A stretch of DNA of 64,000 nucleotides from Natranaerofaba carboxydovora (lineage in GTDB: Bacteria; Bacillota; Natranaerobiia; Natranaerobiales; Natranaerofabaceae): the NCBI RefSeq assembly GCF_022539405.1, contig NZ_CP054394.1, forward strand, positions 932,501 to 996,500, given 5' to 3'. The position numbers and the translations under genes are program-made. Shown one piece after another: positions 45,784-54,663 of the stretch. How positions within the stretch are numbered: the first letter of the stretch is position 1; each line of letters begins with the position of its first letter. The notes beneath the pieces were generated by a model. The model was not told the origin of the DNA, ran no database searches, and saw only the letters and a list, made by a program, of their open reading frames with translations.

Positions 45784-46231
45784 AGTTGTTTTAGGTATTG
45801 GGATCGGCTTGATTTTAGCATCGGCTATGTTTTTTGTACTAGATCATGGAGAAGATACAGCTGATTATTATACAGATGAAAAATACGAATCTTTAAGATG
45901 GTTATCAAATGGTAACGAAAGCCATAATATTTTAGAAGATGACGCATACAGTTTAGATAATCTTGAAATTGAAAATAACAATGATAGTGAAGACAGTAGT
46001 AATGGGAATGCTAGTGATTATAACAACGAAGAAATATCATTTGAGATTCCTGAAGGTTCGAGAGCTTCTGAAGTAGTTGAACTTTTACTAGAAAAAGATT
46101 TAATAGAAGATAAAGAGGAGTTTTCTAGCAAGTTAGAAGACAAAAGGCTGACTCGTAGAATTGTATATGGAAGTTATGAAGTATCAACTGATATAGATAA
46201 TGACACTTTACTTTCTACTATTACAAATTAA
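45767..46231 (+). CDS. Small membrane protein with YceG/MltG-like N-domain fragment
   Basis: The 154-residue product has an N-terminal membrane segment (VVLGIGIGLILASAMFFV), an Asn/Asp/Ser-rich linker and a C-terminal LysM-like unit (ISFEIPEGSRASEVVELLLEKDLI in parts) like the N-terminal domain of MltG. The catalytic transglycosylase part of MltG is absent, so it is unlikely to cut glycan. ATG 45767 follows GATGAGGAG. It is the last gene before the operon terminator. Function unknown; binding near the cell wall is plausible. Confidence 0.65.
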   Translation: MKWDAKVVLGIGIGLILASAMFFVLDHGEDTADYYTDEKYESLRWLSNGNESHNILEDDAYSLDNLEIENNNDSEDSSNGNASDYNNEEISFEIPEGSRASEVVELLLEKDLIEDKEEFSSKLEDKRLTRRIVYGSYEVSTDIDNDTLLSTITN

Positions 46232-46256
46232 TAACATGATAATAATTTGTAATATT

Positions 46257-46284
46257 AAGCCCTTTATTTCATAAGGGTTTTTTT
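46257..46284 (+). terminator. Terminator ending the fla/che operon
   Basis: CCCTTTAT and ATAAGGG arms form a short stem around TTC-type loop bases, followed by a T7 run. With the codY terminator it marks an uninterrupted 36-kb flagellar/chemotaxis unit. Confidence 0.8.
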
Positions 46285-46305
46285 AGTTCTATTTGTCAAA
46301 AATAA

Positions 46306-46335
46306 TTGCCAAAGGGAAATTTATTATGTTATACT
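46306..46335 (+). promoter_or_regulatory. rpsB: Putative promoter of the rpsB-tsf operon
   Basis: TTGCCA (46306-46311) and TATACT (46330-46335) are spaced by 18 bases, with TG one base before the -10 (extended -10). It sits between the fla/che terminator and a structured leader, as expected for the strongly expressed ribosomal protein genes. Confidence 0.65.
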
Positions 46336-46359
46336 ACCTAAGAGTGTCAAAAACACGCA

Positions 46360-46424
46360 CGTTTCCCGATTTTATTAGAGGTGCTTTTTGCTCAAAAAAG
46401 TGCTAATAAAAGATGACGGAAACG
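46360..46424 (+). promoter_or_regulatory. Long structured 5' leader of rpsB
   Basis: Arms CGTTTCC (46360-46366) and GGAAACG (46418-46424) form an outer stem. TTTTATTA (46470-46477 minus 100, that is 46370-46377) pairs perfectly with TAATAAAA (46404-46411), and an inner helix (46381-46389 with 46395-46403) closes a small loop, leaving a GAG bulge. The element ends 14 bases before the rpsB ribosome site. It could serve S2 autoregulation, but I cannot match it to a named leader class from memory. Confidence 0.55.
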
Positions 46425-46453
46425 GAGGAAAAAAACCTAGGAGGTGTATTTTT

Positions 46454-47293
46454 TTGAGTGTAGTTAGTATGAAGCAATTGTTAGAAGCTGGAGTGCATTT
46501 TGGGCACCAAACCAGACGCTGGAATCCCAAAATGGATAGGTACATTTTCACAGAAAGAAATGGGATCTACATTGTAGATCTGCAAAAAACAGTTAAGCTT
46601 TTAGAAGGAGCCTATGAATTTGTTAGGGATGTATCAGAAAGAGGAGGAAAGATCCTTTTTGTTGGTACTAAAAAACAGGCCCAGGAAGCAGTAGAAAAGC
46701 AGGCCGAGCGTTGTGGCATGTTTTATGTTAATCAGCGCTGGCTAGGTGGTATGCTAACCAATTTTAAAACAATTAACCAAAGGATTAAGCGCTTATTTGA
46801 ATTGGAGAAAATGGAAGAAGATGGAACGTTTGATGTATTGCCTAAAAAAGAAGTTCAAAAATTAAAGCTTGAGCATGCGAAATTACAGAAATTTTTGGGC
46901 GGAATAAGGGATATGGTTGATTTACCAGAGGCTTTGTTTATTGTTGACCCAAGAAAAGAAAGAATAGCTGTCGCAGAAGCTAAAAAACTTGGCATCCCTA
47001 TTGTAGCTATAGTTGACACAAACTGTGACCCTGATGAAATTGACTATGTAATTCCAGGTAATGATGATGCTATTAGAGCAGTAAAATTAATATGTGAAAA
47101 GATGGCTGATGCTGTATTAGAAGGACAGCAGGGAGTACAGTTGTCTGAGCCTGATTTTGAAGCTGAAGAAGATGCTGATGAAAATGAAGCAGAGGCGATA
47201 AATGAAGCTTCTTCTGATAATGAAAAGAAAGAAGAAGCAGAACAGGTTGCTTCAGATGAAAATGATTCTGTCAAGCAAACTGAAGCTGAATAA
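46454..47293 (+). CDS. rpsB: 30S ribosomal protein S2
   Basis: Small-subunit protein bound late to the 30S head. From TTG 46454 the product has 279 residues, beginning [23 protein letters not shown] (in parts), with [10 protein letters not shown] and the second signature [12 protein letters not shown]. The last 50 residues form a Glu/Ala/Asp-rich acidic tail beyond the normal end, in keeping with the acidic trend here. TTG is chosen because AGGAGGTG lies 8 bases upstream; a frame-open extension back to 46388 would run through the leader hairpin. Confidence 0.97.
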   Translation: MSVVSMKQLLEAGVHFGHQTRRWNPKMDRYIFTERNGIYIVDLQKTVKLLEGAYEFVRDVSERGGKILFVGTKKQAQEAVEKQAERCGMFYVNQRWLGGMLTNFKTINQRIKRLFELEKMEEDGTFDVLPKKEVQKLKLEHAKLQKFLGGIRDMVDLPEALFIVDPRKERIAVAEAKKLGIPIVAIVDTNCDPDEIDYVIPGNDDAIRAVKLICEKMADAVLEGQQGVQLSEPDFEAEEDADENEAEAINEASSDNEKKEEAEQVASDENDSVKQTEAE

Positions 47294-47306
47294 AGATAAG
47301 CTTAAT

Positions 47307-47344
47307 GGGTGAGGGTAGCTTATAAGAGCTATTCTCCCCTTTTG
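47307..47344 (+). terminator. Hairpin between rpsB and tsf (attenuator-like)
   Basis: GAGGGTAGCT pairs with AGCTATTCTC (two G-U pairs) around TATAAG, with an extra GG/CC pair outside, followed by a TTTTG run. It may reduce readthrough into tsf. A partial terminator between these genes is a common way to set their ratio. Confidence 0.65.
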
Positions 47345-47381
47345 TTTGTAAAAGAAAATATATTAGGAGGGATAACTGAAT

Positions 47382-47981
47382 ATGATTAGTGCAAGCAAAG
47401 TAAAAGAATTGAGAGAGAAAACTGGAGTAGGAATGATGGATTGTAAGAAAGCACTGCAGGATTCCAATGGAGACCTCGATGCTGCGATGAAATATTTGCG
47501 AGAAAAAGGACTAGCTGATGCAGAAAAAAAAGCTGGACGCACTGCGAAAGAAGGTAGAATTGAGTCATACATACATTTGGGTGGTAAAATAGGAGTTATT
47601 GTTGAAGTTAACTGTGAAACAGATTTCGTTGCTAAAAACGATGAATTTAAAGAGTTTTGTCATGATATAGCGATGCATATTGCTGCAAGTAATCCTACTT
47701 ATATTTCGTCCGATGAAATACCAGAAGATGTTGAAAAAGAAGAAAAAGAATTTTTAAAAGATCAAGCAAAAAAAGAAGGGAAACCGGATCACGTTGTGGA
47801 AAAAATGGTAGAAGGACGTTATAAAAAACGTCTAGAAGAGCTATGTCTTTTGGAACAACCTTTTGTTAAAGATCCAGATAATACGGTTGAAGAGCTTTTA
47901 AAAGAAAAGATTGCAAAAATCGGAGAAAAAATAGTAATAAATCGCTTTATTAGATTTGAAATTGGGGAAGAAACAAGCTAA
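47382..47981 (+). CDS. tsf: Elongation factor Ts
   Basis: Nucleotide exchange factor for EF-Tu. The 199-residue form is the short type seen in Thermus, Thermotoga and some Clostridia, not the roughly 290-residue type of Bacillus. The N-terminal UBA domain (KELREKTGVGMMDCKKAL in parts) and the core signature (VNCETDFVAKNDEF) are intact. AGGAGGG precedes the ATG. Confidence 0.97.
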   Translation: MISASKVKELREKTGVGMMDCKKALQDSNGDLDAAMKYLREKGLADAEKKAGRTAKEGRIESYIHLGGKIGVIVEVNCETDFVAKNDEFKEFCHDIAMHIAASNPTYISSDEIPEDVEKEEKEFLKDQAKKEGKPDHVVEKMVEGRYKKRLEELCLLEQPFVKDPDNTVEELLKEKIAKIGEKIVINRFIRFEIGEETS

Positions 47982-47999
47982 CAAGTGGAGGTAGTTGCC

Positions 48000-48722
48000 A
48001 TGGAACAAAACGGACCAAAGTATAAAAGGGTTGTTCTTAAACTGAGCGGTGAAGCTTTAGCAGGGGGAGAAGGTTATGGAATAGATATGGAAACCCTGGA
48101 TACTATAGCTACACAAATCAAAGAAATAACGGATATAGGAACAGAGGTTAGCGTTGTTACAGGCGGAGGAAACATATGGAGAGGAGCAGCTGCAGGCAAA
48201 GAAGGGATGGATAGAGCTTCTGCTGATTATATGGGTATGCTAGCAACAATGATCAACGCTTTGGCTCTACAAGACATGCTTGAAAGATTGGACGTTGATA
48301 CTAGGGTCCAAACTGCTATCGAAATGAGACAAGTTGCAGAACCATATATAAGAAGAAGAGCTATCCGACATTTAGAAAAAGGCCGGGTCGTTATTTTTGC
48401 TGGCGGAACGGGCAACCCTTTCTTTTCTACTGACACAACTGCTGCTTTGAGGGCTGCAGAAATTGAGGCATCAGTTATACTATTAGCTAAAGGCAAAGTA
48501 GATGCAGTATATGATAGCGACCCCCTCGTTAACCAGAATGCAATGTACTACTCAGAACTCAAGTACATGGATATTTTGAATAAAGATTTAGGCGTAATGG
48601 ACTCCACAGCCGCCAGTTTGTGTAAAGATAACTCCATCCCTATCATTGTTTTCGGCTTATCTAAAGAAGGAAACATTAAAAAAGCCGTGTTAGGAGAAAA
48701 AATTGGAACGCTAATAAAATAG
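48000..48722 (+). CDS. pyrH: Uridylate kinase (UMP kinase)
   Basis: Hexameric amino-acid-kinase-fold enzyme making UDP from UMP. The 240-residue protein has [12 protein letters not shown], the GGGNIWRG loop, [20 protein letters not shown] (in parts) and [13 protein letters not shown] 48000 follows GGAGG by about 9 bases; the in-frame GTG at 47985 is inside that site region. It follows tsf by only 18 bases and leads into frr. Confidence 0.97.
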   Translation: MEQNGPKYKRVVLKLSGEALAGGEGYGIDMETLDTIATQIKEITDIGTEVSVVTGGGNIWRGAAAGKEGMDRASADYMGMLATMINALALQDMLERLDVDTRVQTAIEMRQVAEPYIRRRAIRHLEKGRVVIFAGGTGNPFFSTDTTAALRAAEIEASVILLAKGKVDAVYDSDPLVNQNAMYYSELKYMDILNKDLGVMDSTAASLCKDNSIPIIVFGLSKEGNIKKAVLGEKIGTLIK

Positions 48723-48732
48723 GAGGGATTCG

Positions 48733-49287
48733 GTGAAGGAGATTTATAATGATGCAAAGTCAAAAATGGAAAAGGCTGTAGAATCCTTGAAAAACGACCT
48801 TAACTCTTTAAGGGCTGGAAGGGCTAATCCTTCTTTGCTTGATGGTCTTACTGTGGATTATTATGGAACGAAAACTCCACTGAATCAACTGGCTAATATA
48901 TCTGCGCCCGAACCTAGAATGATTCTAATACAACCCTATGACAAAAACGCAATACAGAATATTGAAAAAGCTATACAACAGAGCGACCTTGGTTTAAACC
49001 CTAATAATGATGGATCTGTAGTTAGATTGACTATACCTGAACTTACTGAAGAAAGAAGAGAAGAACTAGTTAAATTGGTTAAGCAAAAAGGAGAAGAATG
49101 TAAAGTGGCAATTAGAAATATTAGAAGAGATGCAAATGATGCTCTAAAAGAAAAAGAAAAAGGAAAAGAAATATCTGAGGATGAATCAAAAAGGGAACAA
49201 GATAAAATACAAAAACTAACTGATGAACATATAAGTACTGTCGATGAAGTATTAAAGGCAAAAAATGAGGAGATAACATCAATTTAA
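48733..49287 (+). CDS. frr: Ribosome recycling factor
   Basis: Splits post-termination ribosomes together with EF-G. The 184-residue protein matches the family length and has LRAGRANPSLLDGLTVDYYG (in parts), NDGSVVRLTIPELTEERR and the C-terminal EDESKREQDKIQKLTDEHI stretch (in parts). GTG start with AGGAGGG 6-7 bases upstream. The stop codon abuts the next ATG. Confidence 0.97.
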   Translation: MKEIYNDAKSKMEKAVESLKNDLNSLRAGRANPSLLDGLTVDYYGTKTPLNQLANISAPEPRMILIQPYDKNAIQNIEKAIQQSDLGLNPNNDGSVVRLTIPELTEERREELVKLVKQKGEECKVAIRNIRRDANDALKEKEKGKEISEDESKREQDKIQKLTDEHISTVDEVLKAKNEEITSI

Positions 49288-49524
49288 ATGATAAATAAGT
49301 CAGAGGAAAAGTTAGAAGAACTCGATATACTAGGCTTACCTTTAGATAAAGCGCTAGAATTAATCAAAAATAAATCAATGGACGTTTCATATATTGAAAC
49401 TAGGACTAATAAAAATGATTTGTTTTCTAGTGATGTTAGTGGTGATTTAGATACAGTAAATTATCGAGTTGTGAAAGTTGAAGAAGTAGATAATCAAATC
49501 ATATTAACTATAGTGAGAAAATAA
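49288..49524 (+). CDS. Small hypothetical protein between frr and the ferredoxin gene
   Basis: A 78-residue product that starts directly after the frr stop. There is no ribosome site at normal distance (GAGGAG is about 17 bases upstream), so it probably relies on translational coupling to frr. The pattern LDILGLPLDKALELIKNK followed by a beta-rich end (YRVVKVEEVDNQIILTIV) recalls a single PASTA repeat, but the match is weak. No membrane segment or signal peptide. Function unknown. Confidence 0.6.
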   Translation: MINKSEEKLEELDILGLPLDKALELIKNKSMDVSYIETRTNKNDLFSSDVSGDLDTVNYRVVKVEEVDNQIILTIVRK

Positions 49525-49545
49525 GTGTAAAGGGGGTGGAGTTTC

Positions 49546-49713
49546 GTGGCTTATAAGATCACAGAAGAATGTTTAGCTTGTGGTTCATGCATTGATGTTT
49601 GTCCTGAAGAGGCAATAAAAGAAGGTGACGAAATTTTTGAGATCACTGACGATTGCTCAGAATGTGGGTCATGTGTAGATGAGTGCCCGGCTGAGGCTAT
49701 TATTGAAGAATAA
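49546..49713 (+). CDS. 2[4Fe-4S] ferredoxin, 55 residues
   Basis: Small electron carrier typical of anaerobes. The product MAYKITEECLACGSC... carries two CxxCxxCxxxCP clusters (cysteines near 9, 12, 15, 19 and 37, 40, 43, 47), with the acidic surface usual for clostridial ferredoxins. GTG start, preceded by AGGGGGTGG. The reading frame is too short for a common length cut-off but is unambiguous. It lies alone between a hypothetical gene and a terminator; partner enzymes are not in the window. Confidence 0.95.
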   Translation: MAYKITEECLACGSCIDVCPEEAIKEGDEIFEITDDCSECGSCVDECPAEAIIEE

Positions 49714-49723
49714 GAATTAATCA

Positions 49724-49743
49724 GGCCCCCTTTTTTGGGGGGC
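49724..49743 (+). terminator. Hairpin after the ferredoxin gene
   Basis: GCCCCC and a run of six G plus C form a GC-rich stem around a T6 loop. No T-run follows the stem on the + strand, so it may be a weak terminator or an mRNA stability element between the ferredoxin gene and uppS. Confidence 0.5.
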
Positions 49744-49768
49744 TATTCTAATCTTTAGAGGTGGGGCA

Positions 49769-50512
49769 ATGGCTGGTGAAAAAGATAAAATTATGGCAAA
49801 AATAGATTTAGACAAAGTCCCCGAACATATTGCAATAATTATGGATGGTAATGGAAGGTGGGCCAGAAAAAAAGGTTTACCCCGGATAGCAGGGCACCGC
49901 GCTGGGGTTGAGTCTATTCGTGAAGTTATAGAAACTTCATTAGAACTTAACATTAAAGTGATAACACTTTTTGCCTTTTCTACAGAAAACTGGAAAAGAC
50001 CAAGAAAAGAAGTGAACTTTTTAATGAATTTACCCTTAGAATATTTGAACAAGGAATTGGATAATCTTAAAAAACAAGGTGTGAAAATAAACAAGATAGG
50101 CTGCGAGGAAGATATTCCTGAAAAAACTTTAAATGCTGTTAAAAAAGGTATAAAAGAAACTTACAATAATAATAAGCTGATTTTAAATTTTGCCTTAAAT
50201 TACGGTGGTAGGGCAGAAATAATAAACGCTGTTAAAAGAATAGCTGACAAAGTTGAAAATAAAGAGCTTGACTCTAATAATATAGATGAAAATATATTTA
50301 ATGAATATTTGTATACAAAAGACTTACCTGATCCTTCTCTGATAATTAGATCTAGCGGTGAAAAAAGAATAAGTAATTTTTTGCTTTGGCAGATGGCTTA
50401 TAGTGAACTGTGGTTTTCACCTGTATATTGGCCTGACTTTAAAGGGGAACACTTGCTTGAAGCAATTTATGATTACCAAAACAGGGATAGACGTTTTGGA
50501 AAAGTTAAGTAA
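49769..50512 (+). CDS. uppS: Isoprenyl (undecaprenyl) diphosphate synthase
   Basis: cis-Prenyltransferase that makes the lipid carrier for wall polymers. The 247-residue protein has the catalytic-Asp motif IMDGNGRWA, ITLFAFSTENWKRP and the C-terminal RSSGEKRISNFLLWQ and YSELWF regions. Start ATG 49769 with GAGGTGGGG; an internal ATG 27 bases later is an alternative. It heads the uppS-cdsA-dxr-rseP group. Confidence 0.95.
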   Translation: MAGEKDKIMAKIDLDKVPEHIAIIMDGNGRWARKKGLPRIAGHRAGVESIREVIETSLELNIKVITLFAFSTENWKRPRKEVNFLMNLPLEYLNKELDNLKKQGVKINKIGCEEDIPEKTLNAVKKGIKETYNNNKLILNFALNYGGRAEIINAVKRIADKVENKELDSNNIDENIFNEYLYTKDLPDPSLIIRSSGEKRISNFLLWQMAYSELWFSPVYWPDFKGEHLLEAIYDYQNRDRRFGKVK

Positions 50513-50532
50513 AGTCTTAGGAGGCAATTTAG

Positions 50533-51327
50533 ATGAAAAAACGTATTATATCTGCCATTATAACAATACCTCTCTTGTTGCTTGTTTTTTACCTGGGAGG
50601 TATCTGGTTGTTTTTGTTAATTCTTCTAATATCTATAGGTGGTTTTAATGAGTTGGAAGGTATAATAGGTAATTTGGGTAATGGTGAGAGTTCAAAACCG
50701 AACAAGTTTATTGGTTATATGGGTATATTTTTGATTTATTTGGCTTTTTTCTATCAAAGTTTTAACTTGTTTATCCTTGCAATAACCGTGGTTTTACTAA
50801 TTTCTGTTGCATTCAAGTTGGCTTATTTTCCCAGGTCAAAATTTCTAGTGTTTTCAACTACTTTATTTAGTATTTTCTATATCACTTGGACCTTTGGATT
50901 TTTAATTTCAATAAGAAATTTACCTAATGGATTTTATTTTGTATTATTTCTTTTATTTGTTATTTGGGCAACTGATACAGGCGCTTACTTTACGGGAATT
51001 TCACTTGGGAAAAATAAGCTAGCCCCTGAGGTAAGCCCCAAAAAATCTATTGAGGGTAGTATTGGTGGGCTTATAATTGCCGTTATAGTATCATTAATTA
51101 TTGGTATGAGTGTGGGGCTATCCTTTGTACTTTCTTTATTGGTTGGAATTATTGTATCTATTCTTTCTCAATTAGGAGATTTGATGCAATCTACTTTAAA
51201 AAGAACAGCAAACATAAAAGATTCAGGTAATGTAATACCTGGACATGGAGGTTTATTAGATAGATTTGATAGTTTTCTACTAGCACCTTCTGTTTTTTAT
51301 GTTATATTAAGACTTATAGAAATATAA
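50533..51327 (+). CDS. cdsA: Phosphatidate cytidylyltransferase
   Basis: Membrane enzyme converting phosphatidic acid and CTP to CDP-diacylglycerol. The 264-residue protein has about seven hydrophobic spans and the family signature near the C-terminus (KRTANIKDSGNVIPGHGGLLDRFDS in parts), preceded by TDTGAYFTG and SPKKSIEGSIGG. TAGGAGGC lies upstream of the ATG. Confidence 0.95.
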   Translation: MKKRIISAIITIPLLLLVFYLGGIWLFLLILLISIGGFNELEGIIGNLGNGESSKPNKFIGYMGIFLIYLAFFYQSFNLFILAITVVLLISVAFKLAYFPRSKFLVFSTTLFSIFYITWTFGFLISIRNLPNGFYFVLFLLFVIWATDTGAYFTGISLGKNKLAPEVSPKKSIEGSIGGLIIAVIVSLIIGMSVGLSFVLSLLVGIIVSILSQLGDLMQSTLKRTANIKDSGNVIPGHGGLLDRFDSFLLAPSVFYVILRLIEI

Positions 51328-51360
51328 AATAATATTAAGTTTGTTTCCAGGGGGATAGTT

Positions 51361-52521
51361 ATGAAAAATATTGGTATATTGGGCTCAACGGGTTCAATTG
51401 GCGTTCAAGCCCTGGATGTTATCCGTAATAATAAAGAAAAATTCAATGTAAGAGTATTAGCTACTAACCAAAATATTGATTTATTAGTTAAACAAGCAGA
51501 GGAGTTTAAACCTGAGTTATTAGTAGTAGGAAAAGAAGAACTGTTTGATAAACTTGAACATAATACTTCTCATTTAAATTTAAGAGTTGAAAAAGGTGAA
51601 GAAGGACTAGAACTTGCATCTAGTTTTACAAATCTAGATTTACTTTTAATTTCTCTAGTAGGTTTTAGTGGGGTGCTACCTACTCTGAATGCAGTTAAAA
51701 ATAAAATTGATGTGGCTCTAGCTAATAAAGAAGCCCTTGTTGTAGCCGGTAGTCTACTAAAAAAAGCTAGTGAGCTATCTGGTAGTAAAATTATCCCTGT
51801 AGATAGTGAACATTCTGCAATATTTCAGTCTTTACTTGGAGAGAATATAAATAAAGTAAAAAGGTTATTTTTGACAGCATCTGGTGGTCCTTTCTTTGGG
51901 AAAAATAAGAGCCAGTTAGAAAATGTAGCCCCAGGAGATGCTCTTAAACATCCTAACTGGGATATGGGAAGTAAAATAACTATTGACTCAGCTACTATGA
52001 TGAACAAAGGGCTAGAAGTTATAGAGGCATACTGGTTATTTGATTTGCCATATGATCAGATTAAAGTCCTTATACATCCTCAGTCAATAGTGCACTCTAT
52101 GGTTGAATTCGTGGATGGTACATACAAAGCAGAACTTGGAACTGCAGATATGCGAAGGCCGATTCAATTTGCTTTAACCTATCCAGATAGGACAAATAAA
52201 GCATTTTCTAGCCTGGATTTAGTCGACAAAAAACTTGAGTTTCATGATCCAGATCTAAAAAACTTTCCCTGCCTGTCCCTTGCTTATGAAGCGGGAACAA
52301 GTGGAGGAAGTATGCCCTGTGTTATGAATGCTGTTAATGAGGTTGCTGTAGAATACTTTTTAAAAAATAAGATTAAGTTTCTACATATTCCTGAAATAAT
52401 TCAAAAGATCATGAATAAACATGAATTAATCGAAACACCATCTATTGAAGAACTTTATGAAATAGATGAATGGAGTAGGGAAAAAGCTATGTTAGAGATT
52501 AAGAACCTACCCGTAAGATGA
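51361..52521 (+). CDS. dxr: 1-deoxy-D-xylulose-5-phosphate reductoisomerase
   Basis: Second enzyme of the MEP isoprenoid pathway. The 386-residue protein has the NADPH loop LGSTGSIGVQALDVI, ANKEALV, the metal/substrate residues in VDSEHSAIFQ, TASGGPF and MGSKITIDSATMMNKGLE. Together with uppS and ispG in the same stretch it supplies isoprenoid precursors. Confidence 0.97.
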   Translation: MKNIGILGSTGSIGVQALDVIRNNKEKFNVRVLATNQNIDLLVKQAEEFKPELLVVGKEELFDKLEHNTSHLNLRVEKGEEGLELASSFTNLDLLLISLVGFSGVLPTLNAVKNKIDVALANKEALVVAGSLLKKASELSGSKIIPVDSEHSAIFQSLLGENINKVKRLFLTASGGPFFGKNKSQLENVAPGDALKHPNWDMGSKITIDSATMMNKGLEVIEAYWLFDLPYDQIKVLIHPQSIVHSMVEFVDGTYKAELGTADMRRPIQFALTYPDRTNKAFSSLDLVDKKLEFHDPDLKNFPCLSLAYEAGTSGGSMPCVMNAVNEVAVEYFLKNKIKFLHIPEIIQKIMNKHELIETPSIEELYEIDEWSREKAMLEIKNLPVR

Positions 52522-52544
52522 CTTTAAACTAAAGGGTGATAATT

Positions 52545-53570
52545 ATGACTTTAACAACAATTGTATATTCAATTATAGTACTTGGGATTTTAATTTTTGT
52601 TCATGAGTTCGGACATTTTATAGTAGCAAAACTTAGTGGTGTAAAAGTATTAGAGTTTGCACTTGGTTTTGGGCCTAAGCTAATCGGTTTTAAGAGAGAT
52701 GAAACTAACTATTCACTTAGAATTATTCCCCTTGGTGGTTTTTGTAGGATGCTTGGAGAGGATCCTGATGAGGCTGGACAGATAGGTAGTTTTACAAATG
52801 CTTCACCTCTCAATAGGATAGGGATTATAGCGGCTGGTCCATTGATGAATTTTATACTGGCTGTTTTTCTTTTCTTTATTGTGTATTCTATTATGGGAGT
52901 TCCAAATCCTGTGCAAACAGAGATTGGTGAAGTACTGCCAGGAAGTGAGGCAGAAGAAGCAGGCCTAGAACCTGGAGACAAGATAGTATCAGTTAAAAAT
53001 GAAGAAGTTGAGACCTGGGAAAGTATTGTTCAGTTAATAAATGAAAATCCAGAACAAGAAATAGAACTAACAATAGAAAGAAATGGTGATATTAGAGAGG
53101 TTAATGTAGTTCCTGAAGAAGACCCTCAGACGGGAGCTGGTCAGATAGGAATCTCCAATCTGGTTGATGCAGGGATATTTACTGCATTAACGGAAGGTAC
53201 CAGACAGACTGTTTGGTTTACTGGGATGATTTTGGTAAGTCTAGTCGAAATGGTCACAGGACAAGTAGAGCCTGATGTTGCTGGCCCGGTTGGGATCGTT
53301 CATATGATAGGTGAAGTTGCCGAAATGGGTCTTGTGAATCTTGCTACTTTTGCAGCATTTTTGAGCATTAACCTGGGTTTACTAAACCTACTACCTATAC
53401 CGGCATTAGATGGGAGTAGATTATTATTTATCCTGGTAGAATTTGTTCGTGGGCGTCCTGTTGACCCGGTCAAAGAAGGCTTTGTTCATTTTATAGGTTT
53501 TGCTATTTTAATTATGCTTATGATAATAATTGCATATCAAGATTTACTTAGATTGGATGTTTTTGACTAA
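52545..53570 (+). CDS. rseP: Site-2 zinc metalloprotease RseP (RasP)
   Basis: Intramembrane protease that cuts anti-sigma factors and signal peptide remnants. The HEFGH zinc motif is in the first membrane segment, one PDZ domain follows (EAGLEPGDKIVSVKNEEVE), and the LDG motif is in NLLPIPALDGSRLL. About 341 residues, four membrane segments. ATG 52545 is chosen, as the in-frame GTG at 52536 is within the ribosome site AAAGGGTG. Confidence 0.95.
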   Translation: MTLTTIVYSIIVLGILIFVHEFGHFIVAKLSGVKVLEFALGFGPKLIGFKRDETNYSLRIIPLGGFCRMLGEDPDEAGQIGSFTNASPLNRIGIIAAGPLMNFILAVFLFFIVYSIMGVPNPVQTEIGEVLPGSEAEEAGLEPGDKIVSVKNEEVETWESIVQLINENPEQEIELTIERNGDIREVNVVPEEDPQTGAGQIGISNLVDAGIFTALTEGTRQTVWFTGMILVSLVEMVTGQVEPDVAGPVGIVHMIGEVAEMGLVNLATFAAFLSINLGLLNLLPIPALDGSRLLFILVEFVRGRPVDPVKEGFVHFIGFAILIMLMIIIAYQDLLRLDVFD

Positions 53571-53571
53571 A

Positions 53572-54615
53572 ATGAGAAAACATAATACATTTCAAATAGA
53601 TGTTGGCGGTGTAAAAATAGGTGGCAACAACCCTGTATCTATCCAGTCTATGACAAATACCTCTACAAGTGATCCAAAAAAAACCCTTGAGCAAATTGAC
53701 AAGCTTTATGAAGTAGGTTGTGAGATTGTTAGGGTGGCACTTCCTGTCAAAGAAGACGTTAAATCTTTTGGGCAAATAGTAGAAAAATCACCAATTCCCG
53801 TGATTGCTGATATACACTTTGATTATACCTTAGCTATAGAGGCTATCTCTGTTGGTGCCGCCAAAATTCGAATTAATCCTGGTAATATAGGTACAATAGA
53901 CAAACTAGAAAAGGTTATAAATAAAGCAATATCTTTAGATACCCCAATAAGAGTTGGAATTAACTCTGGTTCTCTAGAAAAAGAGCTTTTAAAAAAGTAT
54001 GGTGGACCTACCCATGAAGCTTTGGTAGAAAGTGCAGTGAAAAATGTAAATTTGATAAAAGAGATTGGACATGATAAAGTAGTCGTTTCTTTAAAAGCAT
54101 CAGATGTTTTGACAACTATAAATGCTTATAGGGAGTTTGCAAAACAACTTAATAATCCACTTCATCTTGGAGTGACAGAAGCTGGAACTTTTCTAAAAGG
54201 AAGTATAAAAAACGCTATCGGAATTGGCTCTTTGTTAGCAGATGGTATAGGTGATACGTTAAGAGTATCATTAACTGGCTCTCCTGTTGATGAAATAAAA
54301 GTGGGGATCTATATCTTACAGTCTCTTGGACTTAAATCAGGTATAAATGTTATATCATGCCCGACCTGTTCTAGGACTGCTATAGATGTAGAAGAATTGG
54401 CAAAAATGGTGGAACAAAAATTGTTAGGGATAAAAAAGGATTTAACAATTGCAGTTATGGGATGTAGTGTGAATGGACCCGGGGAAGCAAGAGAGGCAGA
54501 TATAGGTGTGGCTGGTGGTAAAAATAAAGCTTTGATTTTTAAAAACGGCGAAGTTATAAAAACAGTTCAAAAAGGTGATCTAATAAATGAACTTATTAAA
54601 GAATTGAAACAATAA
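53572..54615 (+). CDS. ispG: 4-hydroxy-3-methylbut-2-en-1-yl diphosphate synthase IspG
   Basis: Iron-sulfur enzyme of the MEP pathway. The 347-residue protein has VSIQSMTNTSTSD near the start, VIADIHFDY, INPGNIG and the C-terminal cluster cysteines (SCPTCSRT and MGCSVNGPGEARE). The start is chosen at ATG 53572, one base after the rseP stop. Ribosome site is weak, so coupling to rseP is likely; an ATG 15 bases earlier inside rseP is possible. Bacillus has proS at this place instead. Confidence 0.95.
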   Translation: MRKHNTFQIDVGGVKIGGNNPVSIQSMTNTSTSDPKKTLEQIDKLYEVGCEIVRVALPVKEDVKSFGQIVEKSPIPVIADIHFDYTLAIEAISVGAAKIRINPGNIGTIDKLEKVINKAISLDTPIRVGINSGSLEKELLKKYGGPTHEALVESAVKNVNLIKEIGHDKVVVSLKASDVLTTINAYREFAKQLNNPLHLGVTEAGTFLKGSIKNAIGIGSLLADGIGDTLRVSLTGSPVDEIKVGIYILQSLGLKSGINVISCPTCSRTAIDVEELAKMVEQKLLGIKKDLTIAVMGCSVNGPGEAREADIGVAGGKNKALIFKNGEVIKTVQKGDLINELIKELKQ

Positions 54616-54663
54616 AAAATTATTTTAGCAAAAATATGTATAGCCCCAGGGGGTGGCCAAGAC

